From the NCBI RefSeq assembly GCF_002104995.1, contig NW_024468268.1, positions 118,613-182,612 on the forward strand: a stretch of DNA of 64,000 nt, in the 5' to 3' direction. The first letter of the stretch is position 1. Each line of letters starts with the position of its first letter. This DNA comes from Linderina pennispora (Eukaryota; Kickxellomycota; Kickxellomycetes; Kickxellales; Kickxellaceae). This document shows positions 20,899-33,900 of the stretch, piece by piece. Position numbers and translations under genes: made by a program. Below the pieces are notes generated by a model. That model had not been told where the DNA came from. It made no database searches and saw nothing but the letters and a program-made list of their open reading frames with translations.

Positions 20899-22061
20899 GG
20901 TGGAGGGAGAGAATCAAGCAAACGGAATGGTGGGAGCCCGCTTAAGTGGATGTAAGAATGTTGTGTGGTCAGAGAAGGGCGAAGGAGATGCCGGTGGAGA
21001 CCAGTATTAATATGCGTGGAAAGAGAAAATAACAGGACTGGACGGGGATGGCATCCCGGAAGGCCAAGGCAGTAATGGCCATTATATATACTCCCAACCG
21101 TCCCCGCCATCCCTCCCACCAGACAATTAGCTGTTCCTCTACGCCATGCATTGGCCATTCGCGGATGGTGGGGGTGGGAGAGGGACAGCTGCAGTGCAAC
21201 CTAGGGGGGACACAAGCCTACGCCTTGGCCCATCCCTTCATCACACAACGAATACAGCTTGCAATGGCGATCGACAACCGGCGACTCCCTTCATATGAGG
21301 CGAGAGTGGTGGGCATCTTTGCAATCGACATACTCCATCTTTCCAAAGATAGAAACGGCTCCCTGCTGTCGCCATGCATGTGTCCGATGAGCCAATATCT
21401 GTGCAACATGGCGTGCCGGCTTGCGACCAACATGCATGGGCTGCCCCGAGATGGCGACAGGGTGAATCCAGCTGGCAATGGCCAAGGGAGCCATCACGTA
21501 ATCTCGCCCGGGTTGCCATGGAATACAAACCTTGGTGTGTTTCGGCTGCTGAGCCAGTAATGGGGATATATCCGTCGCTCCGTGCCATAGCAGTTCAGTA
21601 TTTGGATCTCCTTTGTGCCAATGGCTGTTTTGAACCGGCCTCTTTGTCCCTGGAATAGGCTGGTCCCAGATGGGTTTCCTAGTTTTATTTGGCCTGGTTC
21701 CTGGTGGCCCTGGATTCGATTAATTGCAGGTAGTAGCGAGCAGCTCTCTCTACGGGGCGAATCGCAACAATAATAACAAACAACGACAAGCAGAGACTTG
21801 TTTATCGGCGTATAGTACAGGTATAGAAGAGCCGCGTTTATCCAAGAGTGAGCGAAAATGAGGAGGAATAGAGAAGCAAGAGAAAGCCGCACTGCCAGAG
21901 GGGATTAGAGAAAAGTTGAGCAAATAAAAGACCAAGTGACGATCGCCATTAACGGATTTTGTGCTCTTTGGCACGACCGGTTAATGTCAAGTCCGAGCAG
22001 CCAGCCAGCCAATGTTCACACGGACGGGGTTCAGCCCTGCTCCTTGCTTACAAATGTGAAT
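20899..22061. other. Intergenic region upstream of the OPT gene
   Basis: About 1.16 kb between two minus-strand genes. A 170-codon open frame at 21048-21560 (plus) has no protein-like composition or recognisable domain. The region holds an AT-rich TATA-like run (21082-21091) and many GCCAT repeats of no clear meaning. No gene supported. Confidence 0.4.
21082..21091 (-). promoter_or_regulatory. Possible TATA box of the OPT gene
   Basis: On the minus strand the sequence reads TATATATAAT, about 185 nt upstream of the OPT start codon. Position and composition fit a TATA element, but nothing else supports it. Confidence 0.25.
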
Positions 22062-22176
22062 TTACTGGCGATGGCGCCTTCTCATGAGCCTGCGCTGCGC
22101 ACTGACGTGGATCGGTGGGAGTCCCAGATCTAGTGGGCCAAAGTGGGATTCGTTCAGAACCTCCACAGCCTCAGTA

Positions 22177-22230
<54 letters not shown>

Positions 22231-23664
22231 GGACAGTGATCCGGAGCCTTGCCCTTGCCCTTTCTATCCTGCCCGACTGGCAGTGCTGGCTGGGATGTAG
22301 CTTCGCCTTCTAACACAGTCCCTGCAGCGTCATTGCTGGCAATTGGCACTGGTGGCACTGGTGGCCCTTGCTCGCTGTCATCGCGCGAGCTCGGGGCAAT
22401 GCTGACTGAGAGGCTGGTCGTATCTTCGCCAGGGCTTAGCAGACATTCAAAGTCGAGATTGGTGTTACTCGTGCCTCCCAGGCCAAGAAGCTCTTCGCTG
22501 CCAATATCGCTCTCCTCGGCCAGAAACTGTGCTGCTGGCTGCGATGACTCATCGGACTCGGGCTCCAGGACTCTCAGCCGCTTGCGCTTGCCATTGCTAC
22601 TGCCATCGCCAACGGCAGGGTTTCTTCTGCACCGCCCTTGCCTTTGGAGCTGCGCCGTCTGAAGTCGCCAATGCCTGTGAACCGTGAAAGGGTTGCAGAT
22701 TGCGTCGCGTATTGCGGCTCTTTGACAGGCTGGTTTTCCCTAGCAGATCAGACAGCTTGGCACCGCCGCTCGCCTTCCGCGACGAGGCCGCTGATGATGA
22801 CAAGGCGCTGCCCTGACTGCTGCTTCCGCGCCTCAACGACCCGGGCTCCTCCTGTGACGATGCCAAGGACACGCGGCCCAGGCCGGGTGATTGCTGTTGC
22901 TGTGCACGGGATTTCGCTGGTGGTGCATTTCGGCTGCGACTAAGGCCGAGCCGTCGGCTTACCGAGCTGCTGATCGGCGAGACCGATGCTGCCGGTGCTC
23001 CTGGCAGAGGCTTCTCGAACTGGCTGCCAGAACCATCCGGTCTCGTTGCACCCAGCCTGGGTATTTGCGGGTGCCGGGGACGCTGGCTTGCGCTTCAGTC
23101 CCAGGCTGCGCATCTTCGGCACCGGCTTTACTGCTCCCTCGGGCGTTTGCGGCGCGTGCAGCGGCCCGGTCTCGTCTTCATCTCGATCATCCTTCGACTG
23201 GCTTTGCGTATCTGGCCTGTCCACTCTCTTGCCTTTGCGCTGATACGCCTCGGTGTCGCTTTTCAGCTCTTCTGCTATGTCTGGCATAAGCGGGTCATCA
23301 GGATTCGGCGCTCTCATCAGCACAGTCAGTGCCAGCAGAACACTGACCAGCGTCCACTGGGGCTTCCAGGTGCCCTTTCGTGCCCGTCTTCAATATATCC
23401 AAGCAGATGTTGCCGTGGTCGTCGATGTTCGGGTGATATATGCGCGTTCTGAACTTCACAGAGGGGGGCTCTATCGGATACTGGTCTGTCAGGGTGATGT
23501 CCACGAGAAAGCGGCCGTTCTCGTACGGCGTCTCACCGGGCCCGTCGATGCGTGCCTCATACTGGTTCAGGGAGTCGTGCTTGGGCGTGCATATGGATGC
23601 CTTCAAGGTCGCTGCTCTGCAGTATTTTGTACTCTTTTGCAAACCGGGTGTTGAACGAGGCCAT
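22062..23664 (-). CDS. UBE2T-like ubiquitin-conjugating enzyme with long disordered polyQ tail
   Basis: E2 that would pass ubiquitin to a RING ligase. UBE2T acts with FANCL in DNA cross-link repair. The start at 23664 gives MASFNTRFAKEYKIL. After one frame step come GPGETPYENGRF, YPIEPPSVKFRT and the catalytic HPNIDDHGNICLDILK with its Cys. A second step (AAAGGGCACC, one G too many) restores KGTWKPQWTLVSVLLAL and APNPDDPLMPDIAEE, which is closest to UBE2T. The tail then continues for about 320 residues through two more +1 steps. It is Ser/Glu-rich and ends after a run of 16 Gln (22181-22229). All four breaks are single-base insertions. An unusual trait is a tail much longer than the catalytic domain. 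Confidence 0.75.
22181..22229 (-). repeat. (CAG)16 trinucleotide repeat, polyglutamine
   Basis: A pure CTG run on the plus strand that is read as CAG (Gln) codons in the E2 tail. Such runs are length-variable. Confidence 0.9.
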
Positions 23665-23979
23665 GAGGGGGGAAAGGTTTGATGAATTCAACAAAGACGA
23701 GAGGCGAGAGGCGAGAGGCGAGAGGAGTAAAGGTGCGAAAAGCGAAAAAAAAAAGGTGTTGGTGCGCAGTCAGTGCGGCTCGAGTCGAAACTCCTCATAC
23801 AGACCTGCCATGGCAAAGGAAAGGCGCGCCTTTTAATGAAGCTGTCTGGTCAGGCGATGGGCGTGTGGAGCCTTTCCAACTTTCACCTGCTGTTTCATTT
23901 TGTACCTTTTATTTTCCCTTCTCTAATTCGTATCCGTAGATATTCGACATTTATCCGAGCCTCATTTTCTAGACACGCC
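23665..23979. promoter_or_regulatory. Divergent promoter between E2 and Rab5 genes
   Basis: 315 nt separating the start codons of the UBE2T-like gene (minus) and RAB5 (plus). It contains a purine run (GAGAGGC repeats, about 23700-23750, then an A-tract). No further motif named. Confidence 0.35.
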
Positions 23980-24818
23980 ATGGCCGACAACAGCAACAGC
24001 CAGCAGCAAACGACAAAGCCAAAGCAGCACACGTTCAAGGTGGTCTTGCTAGGTTCGTACCACTGGTCCGCACATGCCGCGCCCTGCACCTCCTCGGCTG
24101 AGCCCGCAGAACTAACACCACACGTAAGCTTGTAGGCGAGTCTGCGGTTGGAAAGTCCAGGTACGTGTCTCTCAATTTCCGACCCTGCGTCGTTGAACAC
24201 CAGCAGCAGCAGCAGCAGCTATATCCTTTTTGGGCTTGGCCTGCCAAGGCTGAAATCACTAACTTTCTCTGTGTAGTCTTGTCACACGTTTCGTGCGCGA
24301 CCAGTTCGACCCGTACAAGGAGAGCACAATTGGCGCAGCGTTCCTGATGAAAGTAGTGCCTATCGACAACGAGAACTCGGCCAACCTACACATCTGGGAC
24401 ACAGCAGGCCAGGAGCGGTACAAGAGCCTTGCGCCTATGTACTACCGCAACGCCGCCGCTGCCATAGTGGTCTACGACATCACCCAGGCGGCGTCGTTTG
24501 AGCGCGCCAAGTCGTGGGTCAAGGAGCTGCAGAGGCAGGCAGAGCCGGGCATTGTTATTGCGCTGGCTGGCAACAAGACCGATCTGTCGGACCGCAGAAC
24601 CGTGTCGGCTTGAGGAGGGCAGCGAGTACGCCCAGAGCTTCGGCCTGCTGTTCTTTGAGACGTCGGCAAAGACTGGCGACCAGATTTCAGGGCTGTTCAC
24701 AGAGCTGGCAAAGAAGATCCCCATTGCGGCGGAGCCAGCCCAGCTGCAGGGGCAGAGCGGTGTTAATCTGGCGCAGGGCGGGAATGCCGCTGGCGGTGCT
24801 GGCGACTGCGCTTGCTGA
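23980..24818 (+). CDS. VPS21: Rab5 small GTPase (VPS21/YPT5), three exons, one frame break
   Basis: Endosomal Rab that recruits tethers such as CORVET. Exons are 23980-24052, 24136-24160 (only 25 nt, encoding most of the P-loop) and 24277-24818. Spliced, the P-loop reads [13 protein letters not shown]. Switch II has [17 protein letters not shown], and the guanine motifs NKTDL and ETSAK are present. The frame shifts once near 24607 (TCGGCTTGAG, one G too many), after which [12 protein letters not shown] continues. The C-terminus GDCAC is a CXC prenylation signal for double geranylgeranylation. Confidence 0.92.
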
Positions 24819-25376
24819 GATCACTCTTGTCGGGCATACAGGGGTTCTGCACCAGCTACCCGCACCCGTTCTCTTCGTTCTGGCAGCATTTGTCGTCTAG
24901 CCTTCTTGTTGGTTTCCTGTTTATTTCCAAACAAAGTATTACTATAGCCGCCTACAGGGATACCTTTTACAATAGCTCCTGCTGGTCGGCAGGGGTTCCG
25001 TGAACGGTACCAGCGCACACAGAACTGCTAAGACGGTCTTGGTGGAGTGCCTGGGTCCAGTCATCAAGCGGAGCTATTGGCTGACTCTTGGCGACAATGC
25101 CGCAGCTGCCAACAGTCTCGGTTGGAGCCCGGCTGACGACACTCAGCGCCTGGCGCAAGTTGTCGTAATCCCGAGTCCAAATGCACCACTGGCGCTGCTT
25201 AGCCCCGTTTCCGGGACTGCCGAACCCCTTGCGATTTTCTCCAAAACATTTCTCCGAAAAACCGCCTGGTACAGGACACCAGAGTCTTATCCGCGTGGGC
25301 CTGGCACCCATCCCGTTCTTCTCTTTCTCCTCTGCATTCCTTTGGCCTAATTTTATCAGCCCTCACTTTTCTAGCC
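24819..25376. other. Intergenic region
   Basis: About 560 nt: the RAB5 3' end, then the NDE leader. A 116-codon frame at 25000-25350 lacks an ATG and any domain. Nothing else recognised. Confidence 0.4.
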
Positions 25377-27262
25377 ATGTTCAGAGTGCACAAACTACTC
25401 CGACGCACGCCACCGCTTGTCTCGGCTGCAGTCCGTCACACCGGGCCTCCGGCGCCCATGACCCGGCAGGCGCCGCTCCTTCACACTTCTGCCTGGTGCC
25501 AACCGCCTCTCGCCGTTTAAGCGCACGCTCTTGTATTGGACACTGGGCACGACCTCGGCAGCCACGCTTGGGTACTGGCTAATGAAGGACGAGCTCGAAG
25601 CGCTCGACAATGAGAAGCCGCCGCCCGAGCTGCAGCTGGCCGCCAACAAGCAACACAAGGGCTACGCAGTTGTCGACCTGCCTGCCACGGGCAAGGAGCG
25701 CCTGGTGGTTCTGGGCTCTGGCTGGGGAGCAGTTTCGCTGCTAAAAACACTACAGGCTGACCTGTATGACGTCATATCTATCTCACCGCACAACTACTTT
25801 GTGTTCACTCCACTGCTACCCTCTGTGACTGTTGGTACCGTCGAGTTCCGGTCAGTTATGGAGCCCATCCGCAGAATCCTGAAGCGCACGCGTGGCCGAT
25901 ACATCGAGGCAGGCGCTGTGGACGTTGATTTTGAGGCAAAGATGGTGCTGGTCGAGAAGCAGGGGCAGTTTATGTGGGTGCCGTATGACCGTCTGGTTGT
26001 AGGGGTGGGCGCCCAGAGCGTCACCCACGGTATCGACGGCTTGCAACACTGCCACCAGCTCAAGAGCGTCTCCGACGCGAGGAGCATTCGGCAGCACATC
26101 ATGGCCAACTTTGAGAAAGCAGTCCTGCCCACCACATCGCTGGAGGAGAAGAGGCGGCTGCTGACATTTGTCGTATGTGGCGGCGGCCCCACTGGCTGCG
26201 AGTTTGCCGCCGAGCTCTACGACTTGCTGGTCGAAGACCTTGTCCACTACTTCCCCGAAACCATCCAGGGCTTGGTTAACGTTGTGATTGTGCAGTCGCG
26301 CGACCACATCCTCAACATGATGGACCAGAAGGTCTCCGAGTTCGCCGAGGACACGTTCAGCCGACGCAACATGAAAGTTATTACCAATTCCAGGGTAGCC
26401 CGTATCACAGAGTCGTCAATTTTCTACACCAGCAAGGACCTCGAGGGCAATGTAACTGAGCACGAGGTCCCTCAGGGATTCGTGCTGTGGTCTACGGGTC
26501 TGAGCCTCACGCCGTTCACGCGTCTCATCTGCGACCGCCTGGCTGACTCGCAGAAGAACCGGCACGCAATCACTGTCGACGACCATCTGCGCGTGAAGGG
26601 TATCTCTGACGGCTCAGTGTATGCGCTCGGCGACTGTGCCACGGTTGAGATGCCGCACCTTCTGGAGCATATCCAGGAGCTGTTTGATTCGGTTGAGCAT
26701 ACCAACACCGGCGAGATCACAAGGGACGAGTTTGAAGTGTTTATTCACAGTACCGCGCGCAAGTATCCTTTGGCGGCTGGCCATCTGAAGGAGCTGGGGG
26801 TGCATTTTGACGACTTTGACGCCGACGGCAACGGTGTAATCTGTCTCAGCGAGTTCAAAAACATGCTAGTCCATGTCGACCGCAGCCTCACCGCTTTGCC
26901 GGCGCTAGCCCAGGTCGCCGACCAGGAAGGTGCATATCTGGGTCGCTCTCTGAGTATCCTGGCAAAGACGTTCGCCGAAACGTCCGACAACGCCCATTCC
27001 AGCGTGCATGACAAAGTGGCACTTTGAAAACCAGGCTATCCAGCCATTCAACTACCACCATCACGGCACGCTGGCGTATCTGGGCAGGGCCGCTGCTGCT
27101 GACTTTGGGGGTGGATATACGTACCGGGGTAGCAATCTTGCTGCAAAGTACCTTTGGAGGAGCACATACTGGAGCATGCAGGTTAGTCTCAGAACCAGAC
27201 TCATGCTGGCCATGGACTGGACACGGGAACTGCTCTTCGGCCGCGACATTTCGCGCTTTTAG
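25377..27262 (+). CDS. NDE1: External alternative NADH dehydrogenase with EF-hand (NDE type)
   Basis: Rotenone-insensitive type II NADH:ubiquinone oxidoreductase of the inner mitochondrial membrane, oxidising NADH without pumping protons. The Arg-rich N-terminus (MFRVHKLLRRTPP) is a mitochondrial presequence. One +1 break near 25510 leads to a single membrane segment (LLYWTLGTTSAATLGYWL). The FAD motif GSGWGAVSLLK and NADH motif GGGPTGCEFAAELYD follow, then YALGDCA. A canonical calcium EF-hand loop (DADGNGVICLSEF) is inserted between that and the C-terminus, as in calcium-regulated external enzymes. A second +1 break near 27015 gives the C-terminal HHHGTLAYLG, the membrane-binding end of the family. 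Confidence 0.9.
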
Positions 27263-27968
27263 CAAGCCGCTGTCACAGCGGATCCAACATTTTCAAGTTA
27301 GCCATATTCTGTCATTCGGACTTCGTTTTACTTGTCAAGCTTGTTTTCCTAACCAGCAGCTGGCTGAAAGATAGCCCATATGCAATGTCGTATGTCACCA
27401 ACCACTGTATGGCTATTGCCAGGTTCATAGGCGTCAACAATATCCACACACCAAGCCAGCTACAACATGTATCACACAAGCCTTGTCTGTCCGGTTGTTG
27501 CTTGTCCACTAACAGCATTCAGCGTATATAACCCAGCATCCCCACAGCCGTCTCCAGCCCTTAGAACTCATATATCGTGGGTAAACTTTCAATGCCAGTC
27601 CCCTCTGTACTCCCTTTCGCCTCCACTTGTTGTGTTTGTTGAAGATAGAGGTTCTAAAAGGTGATATTTAATACCAAAGAAACGAGAGAAAAGTAAAGAT
27701 GACCTGCGCGGACGTATCTTCACTGCGTCCGGCTGCGCAGCTCATCAGAAGCCCGATGCTACCTCCATTGTGTACGCTGTAGCAGGGCTCTTGTTGGCGC
27801 CTGGCTTGCCGTAACCTGGTTCAGCTGACATGTCGACGTCAGGGACAGCTGTGGTGTGCGCAACAAGGTGTCCATAGAGTGCACTTGCAGTTTGCATAAA
27901 TAATCAGCAATATATAATTTTTAAAAAAAGAATATATCCAACACAATACAAGTATAGCCTGGTGAAAT
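27263..27968. other. Intergenic region, convergent 3' ends
   Basis: About 700 nt between the 3' ends of NDE and the FAS gene. It becomes AT-rich toward FAS, with A/T tracts near 27910-27940 that suit a polyadenylation region. Translation of all frames directly downstream of the FAS stop shows no phosphopantetheinyl transferase sequence. Confidence 0.5.
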
Positions 27969-30900
27969 CTAATAGCAGTATGTCCCTGTCTTCGGGTCAT
28001 ACTTTGCACGGGAAAGCGAGTCCAAGTACACTTCGGTCTCTTGTTCTGGCGTATATGGCGGCGCCTCCTTCACCTGTACCAGCGTATGCCTGCCAGCCAA
28101 AGTATCCAACAAGTATCTCTGCGACTTGGTGGTCCGCCGAGTGTTCTTCCTATGATACCTTTCCAGTTCGTCCTTGGTCAGCGTTGCAAATAGGTAGTCT
28201 GGGTGAATCACCAGTGCGCCTCCACTTGCTTGGCTGAGACCAAAGGTTGTGAGAATTGCGGCCTTGATGATAGGGACGTTGTATGATCTGCTCGGATACA
28301 CCAGATATTCAAACTGCTCGAACTCTGCGTCGATGTTATCGGCATTCTCGTTGCCAGGAATGATCCCAGAGTTCATTGCCTGCAAAAGGCCATTCATCAT
28401 GAACTGCGCTGCCACGGCCTTTGGATGGCCTGTCAGCCATTTCTGGCACACCACTGGGAACAGGAAGACCTGGTTCACGGCCCAGCTGCTTCATGAGCTT
28501 GCTGATAACCTCGGACTCGTTTTTGTCGTTGAGGGTAGTCGATGTGCCGTGGAACGATGTCATGCCAATGTCGTTGGGCCCAAGTCCCCACATGGCCAGC
28601 GCGCCACGAAGCGGCGAAATGGACGGGTTGTTTTTATAGAACCCGTTGCTCCACGTATTCTGTGCTTCCCTTTTCAGACGCAGCAGCTCGTCCTGCGGAA
28701 TTGGTCTGCCTGTGCGCTCACCCTCAGCGGCCACACTCTCGATATATGCCATCTGTCCGTTGAACATTTGGCGTCGGAAGCCAATATCCAGAAGCGGCGA
28801 ATTACCGGAGCCGTGGTTTTCACGGCCCATCGTCAGAATTCCTTGGCCAGGCGCAGTGAAGTTGCGGATTGATTTGTCAGTTGCAGTGGTTGTCAGCGAA
28901 ATAATGCCGTAGATTGGTGCGCCCATTTCGATTCGCTGTTGATGCCGACATCAGGATGGAAATGCCAGAACCATACCCTTCGGTGAACCCTCCTCTGGTA
29001 GAAGTGCATGGCCGGCACATTTCCTTTGGGAAGCGTCCGTGTGCAAGCTCATCATCAGCATTGGCCTGTTGCGTCCATCACCGCCAGCTCGTATGCCGTT
29101 TCCTGCGAATACGCGTCGACCGCACCGGCCACCATCATCTTCGCCTTGCCATTCATGATGCTCTCGACTGCGATGTCCAGAGCCATTGCTGCAGTTGCGC
29201 ATGCACCCACAGTCGGCTTCAGCGGACCAGAGGCTGACAAGAGGAGCACGTTGATCCACGCACTGGTCGTGTTGATAGTCGCCTCAAGAAGGGTCTCTGT
29301 GTTCATGGTCTTGTCAGACCAGCGTGTGCGGAAGACATCCAGGAGACTTGTGGCCCCGCCGAGACATGACCCGATCGAGTGGCCAACCTCAGAAACGTGG
29401 AAGTACTGGTAGATCTCATAGGGGTCGGTGATTCCTGACCGAACCAGTGCCTCAACTGTGGCCACCACCGCATAGATGTTTACTGGGTCCATCTGGTCGA
29501 CAAGGCTCTGAGGCAACCCCAGTCTAACGGGATCCCATCCGGTTGGAAGCTGGGCAGCAACCGACCGTGTATACCTCAGTGCCTTCGGAACAAGAATAAT
29601 CGCGCCTTTGAGCAGCTTGACTGACCATGAGCCGTCGGGATTCGCCCACACGTCGACTCTCTTGCCATGGCTACGCTTGTAATTGGCAGCCTCCTCTTCA
29701 GTCGTCTCAAACGGTTCCAGATCTTGATCGACCTGCAGCTCAGAAACAAAGTTCTTCTGGTATGGATCACCGCTTTCGCACATGTCTTTCTCAAGCACAC
29801 GAATTCCAGTATGTGCGAGAATCTGCTCCTCGTAATTAGCCTTGACGTCAGCATCATGGACCGGCTCCAGAGTCTGGGCATCAACCCATCCAATGTAGTC
29901 CTCGCCGGTTGTTGGGTGCTTGCCAGAGATGTGCTTAACCAAGCCCATGATCCAGGCCAGCTCGATGCATCCTTCAATCGAAAACTCGCCGAATGCCTCT
30001 CTCTCCCACCGCAGGGCTGAGTTTCCAAATGGACCAACCTCACCAAACCCAGTCACCACCACAACCCGGTCTAGATCAACCATTCCCTCTAGATCCCTCA
30101 GATGAGCCAGCTGCTCATACGACTTGACCTTGGGGCTGTTCGCACGGTGTTTCGCAAGGGGGTGGGTGTGGAGGAAGTGCTCGAGTGTTCCGGCATCTTC
30201 CTGCAGTTCGACAAACTCGTCTCCACTGAGCGCCGATAAAACCGCCTTCCTCTCGGCTCTCTTTCCTGCAATTGCCATACGAATTCCGGCATGGATTTCC
30301 CGTACTCGGTGATCACGCAGGACGCTGCCATTGAAGTTCCCGTAGACCGGCGATGTGTGTGCAAGCTCGACCATCGTTGGGGTCAACAGGCCAAGAACGT
30401 TGAACGCCATCTCCTCTCGTGAGAACGTGCGCCAGCCAATCTTCTCCATGTCAGCAAACACATTTCCGGAGCCAAATGTCATGTTTGTGCTGCGCGTCCA
30501 GCCAATGTCACCTCCGGTGATCGACAGGTAGTCCGCCCAGGACTCGGTGTACCAGCGGTTGTAGAGGGTGTGCAAAGCAGCCTTTCGTCTCGCCATACAA
30601 GCCGTCGTCGCCAACAAGCCCCTGGTTAGGCGAGTGGGGTAGAACTATCAGTGTTGGCGCAACCGTGTGGTCATATTTGATTTTGGCTGCCTTGATCTGG
30701 CCAAACATCCGGTAAAAGTTGGAGAGCAGAATGCGGATTGTCAACTCGGAGCTTGAGTCAACGCTGGTCATGTCCTTTCCGTGCTCGGGGAAAGCGGCAA
30801 ATGGCGCAACAAAGTCAATGTCTGATGCAAGCCCCTCCTTGCCATAGATAAACTCGATTAGCTGCTCAACATCTTGGACCGAGGCCTGGTTAAAGGGAAC

Positions 30901-33900
30901 GAGCACCAGCTCCGAGCCGCGGGCGCCAAACTTGCGATACATTTCTTCAAAAAAGCGAATCGACTTCATGTTGAAGCTCGACGTTGTTGCAATCACCCGC
31001 GCTCCTCCTGAAAGCAGCCCTTCAACCAGCCCTGACCCGATGGAGTTTTTGCCGCACCCAGTAACCAGGGCTACCTTTCCTTTGAATGTCAGCCCTTCTG
31101 TAGCCACTGACTCCAGCTCGTCAAAGAATATTGCTGACAAGTCTTTGTTATACGTCCAGGGCTCGCCTAATTCCCTGCCAAACAGGAACACATCAGGTCC
31201 ACCCAGAACCTTGTTCGTCTGCACATTTCGAACGTAATCAACGATGTCTCGCTCGTCTTCACGGGGGTGCTCAGAGTAGATGACCTCCCCCTTTTGGGTA
31301 ATGTGTGTATGGGGCTGGAGGGATCTGGAGAGCTCCCGATATGTTGGGTCAGTTGTCAGATGCGCCTTGCACTCTGAGCGCATTGTTTCCGCGACGTCAA
31401 GCGCCTTCACTGAAAGCGGATCTGTGGACCCAGTCAAAGTCGCGATAATTCCATCTAGCATTTTCATCAGCCCAGATGTCGAGCGGTTGCGCAGCATGTG
31501 CAGCCTCTTTGAGACTGTTTCCTGGTCGGCATCTTCTTTCCCTGACAAAATGTCGTATATCCACTGCAGGGCATCCTGGCGGGCCCAATTCCAGTACGAG
31601 TTGTAGCGTCGAGCCTTCAGCGAACTAAACAGAGGCTTTGTTTTCTGGATGAAATCATCACCGATATCCCCACGAATATGCTCCATCTCCTTGGTCTGCT
31701 CCAAGAGCCTCTCACTAATTTCCTCAACTGTTTTGGCTCCATCCCGGAGATTCACACCAATGCTCTCTGCAAGCAGGCTGCATCTGCCTGAGAGCCAGCC
31801 TGCTTTGTGTGTTCTTCAGAGCCTCCAGTTCTCTGCTATCGACAACGGTCGAAGCGTGGCCATGGGGAGTAATCGCATGGGCAGATTCCCTTGACAACAC
31901 TAGCCCAGAAAGCGTCGAATACTTGTGAACTACATCGTCCAACCACGGCTTTGCCACGGCCTCATCTTCTAGGCGCTTAGCTGGTTCGAGAGTGGTTGCA
32001 ACCAGCAAAACTGCATCCTGTCGACCCCTACCAAGCCCATAGGTCGATTTGAGATATGCTCGAGCCTTTGCCTGCGAGAATGCACTTGGGATTTTGGCTG
32101 CAAACAAGCGCTGGATGGCTGCTGTTGAATGCTTCCCAAGCGAGCTCACGATCGACCCAAGGCTATTTGCAACATCCTGCAGCGGCTTCTCGGCGACATT
32201 GTCAGGGAAGCTTTTCCCAAACTCCTTTTGCATAATGCCGACAATCTCGTTTTGCAGCGTGGACTTGCCAGCAACGAGCTCTTTGACTGACTTGCTCAAT
32301 GGAATGTCAAGCACGCTCTTGCGCAGTTTCTGCCCGACAACCGAGAGAAGAATATGTGCCACTTGGAGAGGAGCATCTTCAATTGACTGAGCTGCCACTG
32401 ACGGCTGCACTGTGTCAGCTTCCATGAGTGATGGTGAGCTATCGACTGGACTGGGCGGTGGACTCACGCTTTGACTCCGTCACAGGCTTTTCCAACATGT
32501 CGTCAGCTGTAGCGGGGTCTGTGCTTTCAGGATCGCCTAGGAAATACACCTCGTCCTTATCATTGCCAACATGAAGAACTTCCACCTCCCTTCGAACACC
32601 ATACTCTGGTGTCAATGTTTGGCGCGCCATACGGCACAGCGAGCCATTTGGTCCAATCTCCACCAGCCGTGTAATCGCGGAGTATTTAAACAGAGTATTC
32701 TGTGTGTCCGATCCAGCGCACCGATGAGGCAAACTGGAATGCCAGGAGCTCAATGAGGAGAGTGTGCGCAAGCTGCGCCCTTGCTGAGCTTTCCTCGTAC
32801 TTGGAATCGTTCCAAGACTTGAGTATCGAGTGTATGGCATCTGACTTGCAGATATCATAAACACTCTGAATGAACTCGAGCGAAATGGCTAAACAGCGTG
32901 CCTGTCATGTTTGGAATGTAGCGTCCACAGAGCCTCTTGGGCAAACAATCAGTTACCGGGATTCTCTGCACAAGAACACCCCGGAACGAGTCCACACTGG
33001 AAACAAGCTGGCTAGAGTGCGACGGGACATCGACGCCAGGGATTACTGTGGTGCCTTTGCCGCTCTCGAGAGCAACACCAGCAATCGTTTCCGCCAGCAC
33101 GCTCTGCACGGACCGAGCGTATAGTGGCCATGCTGCTTGGGTCGCTACACACAACGTGCTCCGTGATCCAATGCGCCTATCACTCTCTTCATTGCCTCGA
33201 GCGAGTCCGTATGGCCGGTAACGACATATTGGATGCCATCAACATTGTAGTTGATGACCTCAAGTAGCTCCTGTCGGTGGCTACGGATCTGGCAAACGAT
33301 TTCTTGGAGATGTGTCTCGCTGAACCCGTTGCCAATGCTCTTTGGGTTTACTGAAACCATTGCATACTGCGAGAGTCCTTGGCCTATCGCGCTCTACAGA
33401 TGCATGAAGTAGCAGGCCGCGGTAAAGTGCAATGTCGACTGCGTCCTCAACAGACACAATTTCAGCCATTGCAGCTAGCGACCCAATTTCCCCGAGTGAG
33501 TGGCCAGCAAATTGAGCGTCCTCTTGGACAACTCCCGTGTGCGCGCATGTCAGCAATCTGCGCCAGCGACATAACTGTCTGTATCGGCTGAGTGAACAGC
33601 GTGGCGTTAAGCAGGCCATTGGCAGACTTGTGAATGTAGTGGGGCGACCTTCCTTGTGATCCCCGGAACAAGCTGCATCGTCTTGCCAGCGAATGTGCGA
33701 GTTAGAGATAGGTAGTTTGTCCTTATCTGTGACCCCTTCTTGCCACTGAACTTCACTAGTAGCTGCTTAGGATTCCCGCGGACAATTTCCAAGAGCGAGA
33801 CGCCATACTTGGCACGCATGTGTGTGTCTGCACGATTCCAGACATTTCCGTGCAACTGCCGACGAATTGTACAGATCCATTCCCCATCCCAGCAAACTGC

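Noticed and set aside
21048-21560. 170-codon open frame upstream of the OPT gene
   Set aside because: No domain, repetitive GCCAT-type content and no splice partner. Treated as intergenic.
25000-25350. Small gene upstream of NDE
   Set aside because: No ATG start, no domain, and it lies in the leader region.
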